Below, in pieces: positions 9,016 through 16,489 of a stretch of DNA of 51,689 bases. How positions within the stretch are numbered: the stretch's first letter is position 1; the number at the start of each line of letters is the position of its first letter. Under the pieces are notes generated by a model. It was not told the origin of the DNA. It was given only the letters and a program-made list of their open reading frames with translations, and did not search any database. The position numbers and the translations under genes were made by a program. The stretch is from Candidatus Zixiibacteriota bacterium (GTDB lineage: Bacteria > Zixibacteria > MSB-5A5 > WJJR01), in assembly GCA_036397555.1 (NCBI GenBank), contig DASWIS010000021.1, positions 1 to 51,689 on the forward strand, given 5' to 3'.

Positions 9016-9969
9016 ATGAAAGTTGAGTTGCTCGCAGAGACCGATATCGGCCAGGTCCGACGTATCAACGAGGACAGCTATCGGCTGATCCCGGCGCAGC
9101 AGGTGGCCATCGTGTGCGACGGCATGGGCGGCCACGCGGCGGGGGAAGTCGCATCGCGCTGTGCGGTCGAGACGGTCGAGGCGTATCTCACCCGCGATGC
9201 GAGCATGCCTGTTGTGGCGCAGCCCGATTGGGACGAGCCGCAGTTGGCCCACGAAGCTCGTGAGTTGGTCTGGGCGATCCGGCTGGCCAACCGGCGTGTC
9301 TTCCTCGCTGCGCAGTCGCAACAGCAGATGGCCGGCATGGGAACCACGCTGGTCGCATTGCGTGTCGCGTCGGGCACGGTCACAGTCTGCCATGTCGGCG
9401 ATTCCCGCGCGTACCGTTGGCACGCCGGTGAATTGGAGCCGGTCACGGTCGATCACTCGCTGGTGGCGGAATTGGTCGCACGCAATGAAATCACCGCCGA
9501 ACAGGCCGAGTCCTTCGCCGACCGCAATATCATTACGCGCGCACTGGGGACACGGCCCGCCGTGGCGGTCGATGTCAATGTGATCCCCGCGAAGACCGGC
9601 GACTGGTATCTGCTCTGCTCCGATGGACTCTCCGGCGTGCTCACCGACGGCGACATCGCCGACACGATCCGCCGCAACAGCAACGATCCTGCGCAGGTGA
9701 TTCGCGAGTTGATCGAGCGCGCCAACGACCGCGGCGGACCCGACAACATCACCGCGGCGATCGCGGTCGTGCGCGACGCCGACCATCCGCAATCGCTGCA
9801 GAGCGAGAGCGGCACCGTTCCCGAGTCCCCCGCCGAAATCGGCGACAAGGAAGACGCCTATCTCGACATGATGTTCGGCTCCGGCGACGCCGACAGCATC
9901 GATCTCACCGAAGAACGCACAGACCGCATTCCCCTGAATCTCTCACGCCAGCAGAGACCGCCGGAGTAG
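9016..9969 (+). CDS. PP2C-family Ser/Thr protein phosphatase
   Basis: 317 residues from the ATG at 9016. The PP2C metal-binding and catalytic motifs are all there in order: RRINEDSY, CDGMGGHAAGEVAS, GMGTTLVAL, CHVGDSRAYRW, VTVDHSLV, CSDGLSGVLTDGDI and RGGPDNITAAI, so it should be an active Mn/Mg-dependent phosphatase (Stp/PrpC type). The C-terminal 60 residues are acidic and probably disordered. The frame stays open back to an ATG at 8848, but those 56 extra residues precede the normal start of the domain, contain a tandem DNA repeat and look unlike protein; the shorter start is preferred although its ribosome binding site is weak. As the third gene of the cluster it is the natural partner of the FHA protein and pseudokinase upstream. 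Confidence 0.92.
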   Translation: MKVELLAETDIGQVRRINEDSYRLIPAQQVAIVCDGMGGHAAGEVASRCAVETVEAYLTRDASMPVVAQPDWDEPQLAHEARELVWAIRLANRRVFLAAQSQQQMAGMGTTLVALRVASGTVTVCHVGDSRAYRWHAGELEPVTVDHSLVAELVARNEITAEQAESFADRNIITRALGTRPAVAVDVNVIPAKTGDWYLLCSDGLSGVLTDGDIADTIRRNSNDPAQVIRELIERANDRGGPDNITAAIAVVRDADHPQSLQSESGTVPESPAEIGDKEDAYLDMMFGSGDADSIDLTEERTDRIPLNLSRQQRPPE

Positions 9970-9996
9970 GCGGGCGGGAGCTCCGAGTGAATGGGC

Positions 9997-10019
9997 GGCC
10001 GCGATCTCTGATCGCGGTC
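9997..10019. other. Hairpin in the 258-bp gap after the PP2C gene
   Basis: CCGCGATC (9999-10006) and GATCGCGG (10010-10017) pair perfectly around a three-base loop, extendable by two pairs. No T-run follows, so it is not a standard terminator. Apart from this and the hairpin at 10070-10098 no gene or element was seen between 9970 and 10228. Confidence 0.45.
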
Positions 10020-10069
10020 ACCTAATCGTCACGCAGGGCATCGGGCCACAGCAGGACGCCTTGGCCTAC

Positions 10070-10098
10070 GAAGACTCTGCCTGACGGCATGAGTCTTC
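10070..10098. other. Second hairpin in the gap after the PP2C gene
   Basis: GAAGACTC (10070-10077) is complementary to GAGTCTTC (10091-10098) across a 13-base loop. There is no T-run. It may be a transcript-stabilising structure or a chance inverted repeat. Confidence 0.35.
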
Positions 10099-10228
10099 TT
10101 CGGCTACTCCAGCCCTCTATGCCAATGGAGGAGGGCAGGAACGGCAAACCAGCGTCTTGTGGCGAGCACGGTCGAGCCACAGCCAATCCGCTTAATCATT
10201 CTTTCGCTGGAGAAAGGACACACGTCGT

Positions 10229-10444
10229 ATGGCTTACATAGACGGTGTTTACAAGCGCCTCGACGAGATCATCGCCGACCCGCAGGTCCCGTACGAAGAA
10301 GTACGGGAGCGGATGCGGCAGTTCGTCGCCGAGGAGATTCGGAAGTCGTTCTGGAACGGGGTCAAATCCGGTTCCGGACGGCGACCGCGCACCGCGAAGG
10401 GCGAGACTGTCTCGTCCGACGAGGTGACGGTGCCCAAGGTTTAG
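10229..10444 (+). CDS. Small protein of unknown function (71 aa)
   Basis: A good ribosome binding site (GGAGAAAGGA, 10209-10218) stands ten bases before the ATG. The first 45 residues (AYIDGVYKRLDEIIADPQVP, EEVRERMRQFVAEEIRKSFW) should fold as two or three charged amphipathic helices; the remainder is basic and flexible (SGSGRRPRTAKG). No family was recognised and there is no signal peptide or membrane segment. A hairpin at 10458-10481 and a 39-residue membrane protein gene follow on the same strand, ending at a terminator, so the two are probably one short transcription unit. Confidence 0.7.
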   Translation: MAYIDGVYKRLDEIIADPQVPYEEVRERMRQFVAEEIRKSFWNGVKSGSGRRPRTAKGETVSSDEVTVPKV

Positions 10445-10457
10445 GGCACCAGCCGGC

Positions 10458-10481
10458 GCAGGCGGCGGCTCATCCGCCTGC
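10458..10481. other. Hairpin between the two small genes
   Basis: GCAGGCGG (10458-10465) pairs with CCGCCTGC (10474-10481) around an eight-base loop. It starts 14 bases after the stop of the 71-residue gene and lacks a T-run; it may set the relative expression of the second gene. Confidence 0.4.
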
Positions 10482-10511
10482 ACTCAACTTATCAGCTAAT
10501 CGGTATCACGT

Positions 10512-10631
10512 ATGCGCAAAACCTACCACTCACCAAGCCTCTGGGCGTATCTCATCAAGGATTTCGTCGAGTTCGGAGTCGGAGCCACAATCATTCTTGG
10601 ATTGCTACTCCTTCTCAAGGGCTGGGTCTAA
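10512..10631 (+). CDS. Predicted 39-residue membrane miniprotein
   Basis: The ATG at 10512 opens a 39-codon frame ending at TAA 10629-10631. The product has an N-terminal polar part (RKTYHSPSLWAYLIKDFVEF) and one membrane helix (GVGATIILGLLLLLKGW). No strong ribosome binding site is visible. Support comes from the protein-like composition, from the position between the 71-residue gene and a terminator whose stem begins inside the last codons, and from the absence of any other explanation for the stretch. Function unknown. Confidence 0.5.
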   Translation: MRKTYHSPSLWAYLIKDFVEFGVGATIILGLLLLLKGWV

Positions 10632-10657
10632 AACCCAGCCCTCTTGCCCTTTTTTTG
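10619..10657 (+). terminator. Rho-independent terminator after the small-gene pair
   Basis: GGGCTGGGT (10619-10627) pairs with ACCCAGCCC (10633-10641) around a five-base loop; an eight-base spacer leads into seven T residues. The stem overlaps the stop codon of the 39-residue frame. Confidence 0.75.
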
Positions 10658-10693
10658 CTCGCGGAACATCTGCCCGCCCTATATGAGATCCTC

Positions 10694-13270
10694 TTAGTTT
10701 GAAGGCTTAGCCATCTCTATGCTCCGCTCCTCTGGGAGGCCAAACACTTTGGGATTGAGATACCGGCCCCGCAGATCACTCTCCTTCTCTTCTTCAACTA
10801 TAACTGGGTTTTGCAATGCCCATGCATCTTTCCGCACGCCGTACACGACCCAATGGAACCTCTGATCTGGATTCCCGTCTGCGAGACGCACAACAAATGA
10901 GTTCCCCGCTACTTCTTCAGCATACAATGCTGAGTAGCCTCCAACACATGTTAGTGAGACAGTTGGATCGGAGTTCAATGCGGAAAAGTAACTCGGCAGC
11001 TCCACCGTTGCCACGCCTCCATGAAGCTCTCCCGCCCCGCGATAAATATTCAACATCTCCGGAGATTCTGCAAAACTGTGACTGAGATACTTGTTTGCAG
11101 GGTCAAGTGGGTGATCAATCTTGAACGTCCCCGAACTCTTCGACAGTGCTCCATTTACGTGCACTTTTCCGTTGAAATACCCCGCATAACCCGTTGTCGA
11201 CCTACCCCACAACCCATACGCAAGTGTCCCATTGTCACACCTCCCTGTTACACCAGTCCCATCTGTTCTGCCAGTGTATCCATATGCACCATCTACGGCG
11301 GTGCTAAAACCTTCAACGGCCGATGCGGGTACTGCATAATTGATATTCCCGGCTGTAATTGCCGCCAATGTCACGTCTGCTGAGGTTGAAATGTGAGAAC
11401 TGCCGATTGCACCACTCTGAATCATTGACGACGTGATTGAATTGGATTGCCCCTCGTTTACATATCTGTTTGTGAGCGTCGAGGTGCCCTCGTACAGATC
11501 TGAGACCACGTTAAAGCGTCCGTAATCCGTTGCGACATTCACAAAATTCGACCCGTCGATTCCGTCCAGTTTGTCCGCATTCAAGTTGACGCAGACCTGC
11601 CCATTGCTGATCGGAATCGTACTTCCCGCATTTCCGGGGAGGTATCCCCCGAGCTGCTCCGAGTTCTGGATGCTTCCGATAATGGTATTCTGAACCGTGA
11701 GACTGCCGCCATTGACTTGGACGTTTCCTTCAAACAATCCAGCGTAACCGGATGGACTCTGACAGTGCAGTGCGGTGCCTCCGTTTGGCGCATTAATCCC
11801 GACTGCATCACCAAGGCCCTCCAGCACTACGTCGAGCACCTTTCCTCCAACGTAACCCACGAAGAAGGCAGCCAATGGGCCGATGGCTGCAGCTGAGTCC
11901 GCGTCTTTCGTGAGCGGCCCATCACGTCGTAGCTCAAGTCCGCCAGTGGCGTTCAATGGATACAGAGCGTTCGGAACCTGATTCCGAGAAGCAGGTATAC
12001 CACTTATCGAGTCTGCATTCGGAACAACAATTGTAGGAGATAAGTCCTCTGTCTGAATTGTATAATTCTGGATCTTGTCGCTTGTCACGGCTTGTGGTCC
12101 CAACTTTGCGTTCGTGACAGATGCGTCCAAGAGCTTTCCTGTAGTCACGCTTCCCTCGGCAAGTTTCACATTTGTAACACTGTTATCGGACAGCTTTCCG
12201 GTGTTCACGGCTGCATCAGCCATCTTCTCTGTGGTCACTGCCCCGTCAGAAATCTTTCCATTCGTGACCTGCAAGTCTGCGATCTTAGCCTGCGTAACAG
12301 CACCCGTCGCCAGATCAATGGAACTTACAGCCCCGTCCGCGATTTCAAGCGAGCCGACCCCCGGAGTAATAGGTCGTACCAATGGCGCAGAACCAGCATA
12401 GTCGGCTGAATCTGAGTACGGCGCCTTGAAGCTTGTTTCGACGTCTGTGCGTTGAATTGACCCATCAATAATCTCACTTGATCCGACTGAATTTGTACCT
12501 AACACCGGATTCGGGTAAGACCCACTGAGGTCTCCTCCAGCCGTTCCAATGGGCGGCGCGGCATCAGCATGGTCAGCTGAGTCGGAATGCGGGGCTTTAA
12601 AGTCCACCGCCACATCAATGCGCTCAATGGATCCATCCAGCAATTCGGCGGATGAAATCCCAGGACTTATTGGTCTCGAAAGCGCAGCTGCCGAGGCGTA
12701 ATCCGCTGTATCAGCACGTGGAGCCTTAAAGCTCGCGGAGACATCCGACGACTGGATTGATTGGTCTGCGATTTCCAATGACCCTACCGCGTTGGGCGCA
12801 AGGTCTGGATTCGGGTAAGAGCCATTCAGATCACCTCCCGCCGGACCTATTGGTGAAGCGCCAAGAGCAATATTGGCTGAGTCCGCGCCAAGCGCGTACG
12901 GCCCCGAGGTCAATGGGATTCGCCCGGGGAATACCACCGGGGCGACAATTCCTGGCCCACTTCCTATCTCGATTTGAAGATAGTACTGCTGATTGAAGGG
13001 GACGTCCAAGGGAGTCGAGTTGCCCAGGGCTATGCTGAATAATCCGTCAACCACACCGACGGCGGCTTGGTGCTCGCTCCAAATCGGGGTCCCTCCACTC
13101 GGCACGGTGAACAGATCAAGGTCCATTTCGTATGAGCCGTTCTGAAGTGCCTGGCCCGTCGTGTCAGTCAACCTTCCCTGCACACTCAGCGTACGAGGCA
13201 TTTCAGCCTTGGCGAAACCACACACGAACACCACTGTGGCCGCAACAGCAAGCGTCACAACGCGTCTCAT
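10694..13270 (-). CDS. Secreted repeat-rich fibre-like protein
   Basis: 858 residues with a clear signal peptide (MRRVVTLAVAATVVFVCGFA, cleavage after AKA) and a good ribosome binding site (GGAGGGA) eight bases before the ATG. An N-terminal beta domain (LSVQGRLTDTTGQALQNGSY) is followed by about four 40-residue repeats with the pattern GSxEIxDGSIQxxDVxxSFKAP and SDSADYA, then about six ten-residue repeats (VTTEKMADAA, VNTGKLSDNS, VTNVKLAEGS and so on), as in phage-tail-fibre or trimeric-adhesin stalks. The C-terminal 150 residues (DPANKYLSHSFAESPEMLNIY, VELPSYFSALN, VYGVRKDAW) form a conserved module seen at the end of many environmental secreted proteins. A surface fibre or adhesin is the best guess. 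Its DNA is visibly more AT-rich than the flanking genes, which suggests transfer. A promoter candidate lies at 13344-13371. Confidence 0.75.
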   Translation of the reverse strand: MRRVVTLAVAATVVFVCGFAKAEMPRTLSVQGRLTDTTGQALQNGSYEMDLDLFTVPSGGTPIWSEHQAAVGVVDGLFSIALGNSTPLDVPFNQQYYLQIEIGSGPGIVAPVVFPGRIPLTSGPYALGADSANIALGASPIGPAGGDLNGSYPNPDLAPNAVGSLEIADQSIQSSDVSASFKAPRADTADYASAAALSRPISPGISSAELLDGSIERIDVAVDFKAPHSDSADHADAAPPIGTAGGDLSGSYPNPVLGTNSVGSSEIIDGSIQRTDVETSFKAPYSDSADYAGSAPLVRPITPGVGSLEIADGAVSSIDLATGAVTQAKIADLQVTNGKISDGAVTTEKMADAAVNTGKLSDNSVTNVKLAEGSVTTGKLLDASVTNAKLGPQAVTSDKIQNYTIQTEDLSPTIVVPNADSISGIPASRNQVPNALYPLNATGGLELRRDGPLTKDADSAAAIGPLAAFFVGYVGGKVLDVVLEGLGDAVGINAPNGGTALHCQSPSGYAGLFEGNVQVNGGSLTVQNTIIGSIQNSEQLGGYLPGNAGSTIPISNGQVCVNLNADKLDGIDGSNFVNVATDYGRFNVVSDLYEGTSTLTNRYVNEGQSNSITSSMIQSGAIGSSHISTSADVTLAAITAGNINYAVPASAVEGFSTAVDGAYGYTGRTDGTGVTGRCDNGTLAYGLWGRSTTGYAGYFNGKVHVNGALSKSSGTFKIDHPLDPANKYLSHSFAESPEMLNIYRGAGELHGGVATVELPSYFSALNSDPTVSLTCVGGYSALYAEEVAGNSFVVRLADGNPDQRFHWVVYGVRKDAWALQNPVIVEEEKESDLRGRYLNPKVFGLPEERSIEMAKPSN

Positions 13271-13343
13271 GTCACTTCCCTCCGAGTGAACAGCGGTTCA
13301 CGTAAGCCGAAGTGCTCTCCGGCGCAGGAGCTCTTGTGCCTAA

Positions 13344-13371
13344 GGTATAGTTCATGACCCGACCAATTCAA
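13344..13371 (-). promoter_or_regulatory. Probable promoter of the fibre-like protein gene
   Basis: Read on the minus strand, TTGAAT (13371-13366) and TATACC (13349-13344) are 16 bases apart, each matching four of six consensus bases. The start codon lies about 75 bases downstream. Confidence 0.5.
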
Positions 13372-13450
13372 GGGCCGTGCGGAAACTCAAAGGGGAGATT
13401 CTGCGAGTAGGCTACGGCTTGAGATTTTGCCCACGAGCATTTCATGTGCG

Positions 13451-14033
13451 CTATGCCGTTTCAACTGGCACCCCCAAATTAATCAATCGGAACACCATCG
13501 CCTCAAGGCTTACACGATAGCGGGACGCCAGCGGTTTTATTTCTGTGAGACTCCGAATCGGCATCAGGATGTTCTGTCTCTCCATGTCCTGAAAGAGTAG
13601 ACTCTGTGGCATCAAGGAGGGTAGCAGCGAACCGATTCGCCTCAATCTCCTGAGGATCGTTTGCAAGCGACGACACCTTGTCTCGGAAAAACTTCTTGCC
13701 TGTTTCCGTTTCTGCGGGCTTTGAAAGCCCCGCCGTGTATTGCCGATCGATGTACACTGCCCCGTCGTGCAACACGAGATGTCCCAACTCGTGCGCAATT
13801 GTAAATCGCTGCCGAAGCGGGTTCTCGTTCTTGTTGATCCCGATCACGCACAATCCCTCACGGCGATACAATGCTCCGGAGAGATCACCCTGGTACGGCT
13901 CCTTCCGAACGGTCGCACCGAGAGCACGAGCAACACGATCAACAGGGATCGGCGGCGTGTCCAGCCCCAGATCCTTGAGAATCTTCTCGACCCGATTCTC
14001 TATCCGTTCCTGCCCCATCGTCGACTTCGCCAT
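13451..14033 (-). pseudogene. ImmA/IrrE-like metallopeptidase gene with a one-base frameshift
   Basis: From ATG 14033 the frame encodes an ImmA/IrrE-family zinc peptidase: an N-terminal helical part (IENRVEKILKDLGLDTPPIP), the active site AHELGHLVLH (H81, E82, H85) and the third ligand in EIEANRFAATLL (E131). After residue 140 this frame turns into unrelated sequence ending at 13503. The expected family continuation appears in the neighbouring frame immediately after: MPQSLLF ... LASRYRVSLEAMVFRLINLG, ending at TAG 13451. Removing the single base at 13613 joins them into one protein of 193 residues, the usual family size. The lesion leaves the catalytic domain intact and loses only the C-terminal helices, so a truncated enzyme could still be made. 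A real mutation, a sequencing or assembly error and programmed slippage cannot be told apart here. Family members often act as regulators or antitoxin-like partners. Confidence 0.8.
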
Positions 14034-14034
14034 C

Positions 14035-14142
14035 TTACAGCCCCGCCGTTATTGGTTTACGTACGACCTTGGAGAGCCACTTCGCCAACTTTGGATCCTT
14101 GGCCAACTCATGCTCAAGACTCTCATCGTGTGACGGGAACAT
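14035..14142 (-). CDS. Possible 35-residue protein coupled to the ImmA-like gene
   Basis: An ATG at 14142 opens 35 codons ending in TAA at 14035-14037, one base before the ATG of the metallopeptidase gene. The composition is protein-like and charged (HDESLEHELAKDPKLAKWLS, then KVVRKPITAGL). An upstream in-frame GTG at 14151 is an alternative. ImmA-like genes usually follow a helix-turn-helix regulator gene; this could be a tiny partner or the leftover 3' end of one. No ribosome binding site is convincing. Confidence 0.35.
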   Translation of the reverse strand: MFPSHDESLEHELAKDPKLAKWLSKVVRKPITAGL

Positions 14143-14279
14143 GACCTGCACAGGGGGGAGGCCGGGTGGCCCGGGCCGGTTTCTTCTTCGGTCGGGGCTC
14201 GCTTAACTCACCTCAAAAGATCCTCAACTCCCGCGACGGCCGCGTCCCTGCGTTCGACACCTCCAGCGCGCACGCACGC

Positions 14280-16433
14280 CTACAGCGCGCACGGATCGCA
14301 GAACACCGTTTCCGGGTCGCCGCTGCGGAAGGCGACGTCGACTAAGCCCACGACATCGAAAACGTTGGTCACATCGTCGCAGTTGATGTCGGTGGTCTGC
14401 CGTGAGCAGAGCGGGTTGGGGTCGGGTTCGGGGGGGACCGAGCGAAAGCCGACATCGACCGCTTTGACGACATCGAAGACATTCGTCACCAGATCACAGA
14501 GCGGGTCCGCGTGGCAGTCGCAGCCGCACGGCGGGCCGGTCAGCGTGACGACCGCCGGATAGGAGACCGGCTCGAATGAGGTCGTGATCGTCTGATGCTC
14601 CAGCGCGATACCCTCCAACGGGGCGAATGTCAGCGCGATCGTGTCGCCGGGCAGTGCCGCCGGTTTGGTCGTCATCCAGATGCGCGCGATCGGGCCGCTG
14701 CCGGGGGGCAACGGCACGGAGCCGCCGCCGTTGTCGGCGCGCAGCAGCACGGCGAGCTGCCCGAAGAGTGCGTTGTTGAAGACGTTTTGCTTCAACTCGA
14801 AGTATTCGGTCCGCGTGCCCACCCGGCTGACCGAGTCGAGCTTGATCACGGCCGGGACATTCGTCAGCGAGACCGGGATCACGAATTCTTCGATGGGCAC
14901 GCCGTTGGTGGCGTGAATCTCCCAGTAAAAGCTGCCGGTGTCGTAGGGGACCGTCATGTCGGCCGGGTCGACCGTATCGGCCCACGCCGTGACATAGTTG
15001 CGCTTGATGACAAAGCGCGTTCCCAGCTCGGTGTCGATTTCCAATTCCACGTCGTATAGGCCGGGGCCGAATGTGTGCTGCGGGTTGGGAATAGTGTCGA
15101 CATCGCCGTCCCCGAAGTCCCAGTCCCACGAATATGTCTCGTACAGCGAGTCGAATGTGAAGTCGACCGTCAACGGTGCCGGTCCCATAAGCGGTGTCCC
15201 GCTGAAGCTGCCGGCGATCAGTGAATTGTCGAGCGTGCCGCGCTCCAGCGTGCTGTAGTTCCAGTCGAGCTGCTGTTGGTCCATGATGTCCAAGGCACGG
15301 TCGATCTGCGCCTGGCTGGGGGGCTGGTTGTTCGGATGAATCATCGTCCAGGCGCAGCGAAAATCCTTCTGCGCGTCCGTCGAGTTGGGAATGCGTTGTC
15401 CATTGGTGGCGACGATGTGGGCGGAGTTCATGTTGAAAATGGGCCCGACGTACGGTGAACTGCAACTGTTGTCCATGAAGCGCAGCTCGGAATTGCCGGC
15501 GTCCATCTCGGCGGGGCTGACATAGCCCATCAAATACAGATCCGTGTAGCTGAACACGCCGCCGGGGATGTCGGTGTTAAACGTCAGCGTGCTGGGCACA
15601 CGGGTGGCGGGATTGGTCCCGGTCCATTCACGAATCTCCATGCCGGAGCCCTGGCCGTCGACACGGAAACTCCAGTGGGCGCTGCGTCCGCAGCCGGCGT
15701 CGTCGCCCTGCATCGCCCGGCCGCCGTTGATCGGGTTGAGGAACATCGCCCAGCGATGCTCAAACTCCTGGGCCAGGACCAGACGTGTGAAACCGGCCGG
15801 GCCGCCGCTGCCCGGCTGCCAGTCGTTGACCTCCCACATCATGACATAGCCGTAGGCGACATTCGAGTTCAGCCCGTAAGCGTTACGGAAATTGAAGAAT
15901 CCATCCCCGATCCCGGCGACATCGTTGAAGATCGGCAGATAGAAGGCGGCGCCGATCTGATGGTTCGGGTTGGCGCTGACGAAGAAGGCGAAATAGTCGA
16001 ACTGATCGCCGTGCTCGGCGATCACCGCGTTGGCGGCCTGCGTCATCAGGTTGAATAGGGCGCCATCGCTGAAGTTCGACTGCAACAGGTTGCTTCCGTC
16101 CTCGAATATGAACAAGTCGGCGTCAGACAATGCACTGATGCCCTTTTGACCGGTTCTGATGGCCGGCGGCTTGGGCATCGCGCCCTTCAGCTCCGGATCG
16201 GGATACTCGCCGCGCTCGATCCCCTCGATGAACTTCTCAAACGCCTCACCGGACTTTTGATATCCGCAGTCGAAGGCGCTGCCGGCGCTCGCCACATCGA
16301 CCGGCGGGTCCGGCTGGGCCTGGGAGGTTTCGCTTTGCGGCGTTCGGTCGGCGTTGCCGACGGTCGCAGTCAGCAGGAGAAAGAGTGAGGGCGCGATGAT
16401 GAGGGCGGCGATGAGCAGACGACGATGGCGCAT
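14280..16433 (-). CDS. Secreted PKD- and dockerin-domain protein, degenerate metallopeptidase-like
   Basis: The ATG at 16433 is preferred over that at 16475 because it begins a standard signal peptide (MRHRRLLIAALIIAPSLFLL). About 717 residues. The first 400 residues contain LAQEFEHRWAMFLNP, which sits where secreted metallopeptidase-like relatives have an HExxH zinc motif; here the first histidine is glutamine, so zinc catalysis is doubtful. A PKD domain follows (SWDWDFGDGDVD, NPQHTFGPGLYDVELE), then a beta-sandwich resembling a cohesin-like module (VIPVSLTNVPAVIKL, ARIWMTTKPA). The C-terminal 80 residues are two dockerin-like repeats (DLVTNVFDVVKAVDVGFRS; DINCDDVTNVFDVVGLVDVAF) ending in a cysteine pair (FCDPC). 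The calcium pattern D-x-N-x-D with D at position 12 is present. Likely extracellular; role unknown. Confidence 0.82.
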   Translation of the reverse strand: MRHRRLLIAALIIAPSLFLLLTATVGNADRTPQSETSQAQPDPPVDVASAGSAFDCGYQKSGEAFEKFIEGIERGEYPDPELKGAMPKPPAIRTGQKGISALSDADLFIFEDGSNLLQSNFSDGALFNLMTQAANAVIAEHGDQFDYFAFFVSANPNHQIGAAFYLPIFNDVAGIGDGFFNFRNAYGLNSNVAYGYVMMWEVNDWQPGSGGPAGFTRLVLAQEFEHRWAMFLNPINGGRAMQGDDAGCGRSAHWSFRVDGQGSGMEIREWTGTNPATRVPSTLTFNTDIPGGVFSYTDLYLMGYVSPAEMDAGNSELRFMDNSCSSPYVGPIFNMNSAHIVATNGQRIPNSTDAQKDFRCAWTMIHPNNQPPSQAQIDRALDIMDQQQLDWNYSTLERGTLDNSLIAGSFSGTPLMGPAPLTVDFTFDSLYETYSWDWDFGDGDVDTIPNPQHTFGPGLYDVELEIDTELGTRFVIKRNYVTAWADTVDPADMTVPYDTGSFYWEIHATNGVPIEEFVIPVSLTNVPAVIKLDSVSRVGTRTEYFELKQNVFNNALFGQLAVLLRADNGGGSVPLPPGSGPIARIWMTTKPAALPGDTIALTFAPLEGIALEHQTITTSFEPVSYPAVVTLTGPPCGCDCHADPLCDLVTNVFDVVKAVDVGFRSVPPEPDPNPLCSRQTTDINCDDVTNVFDVVGLVDVAFRSGDPETVFCDPCAL

Positions 16434-16489
16434 GTGATGTCTCCGTGGCGGGAACAGGGTTCGGTGTAATCTCATAGCCAGTGTGATTT

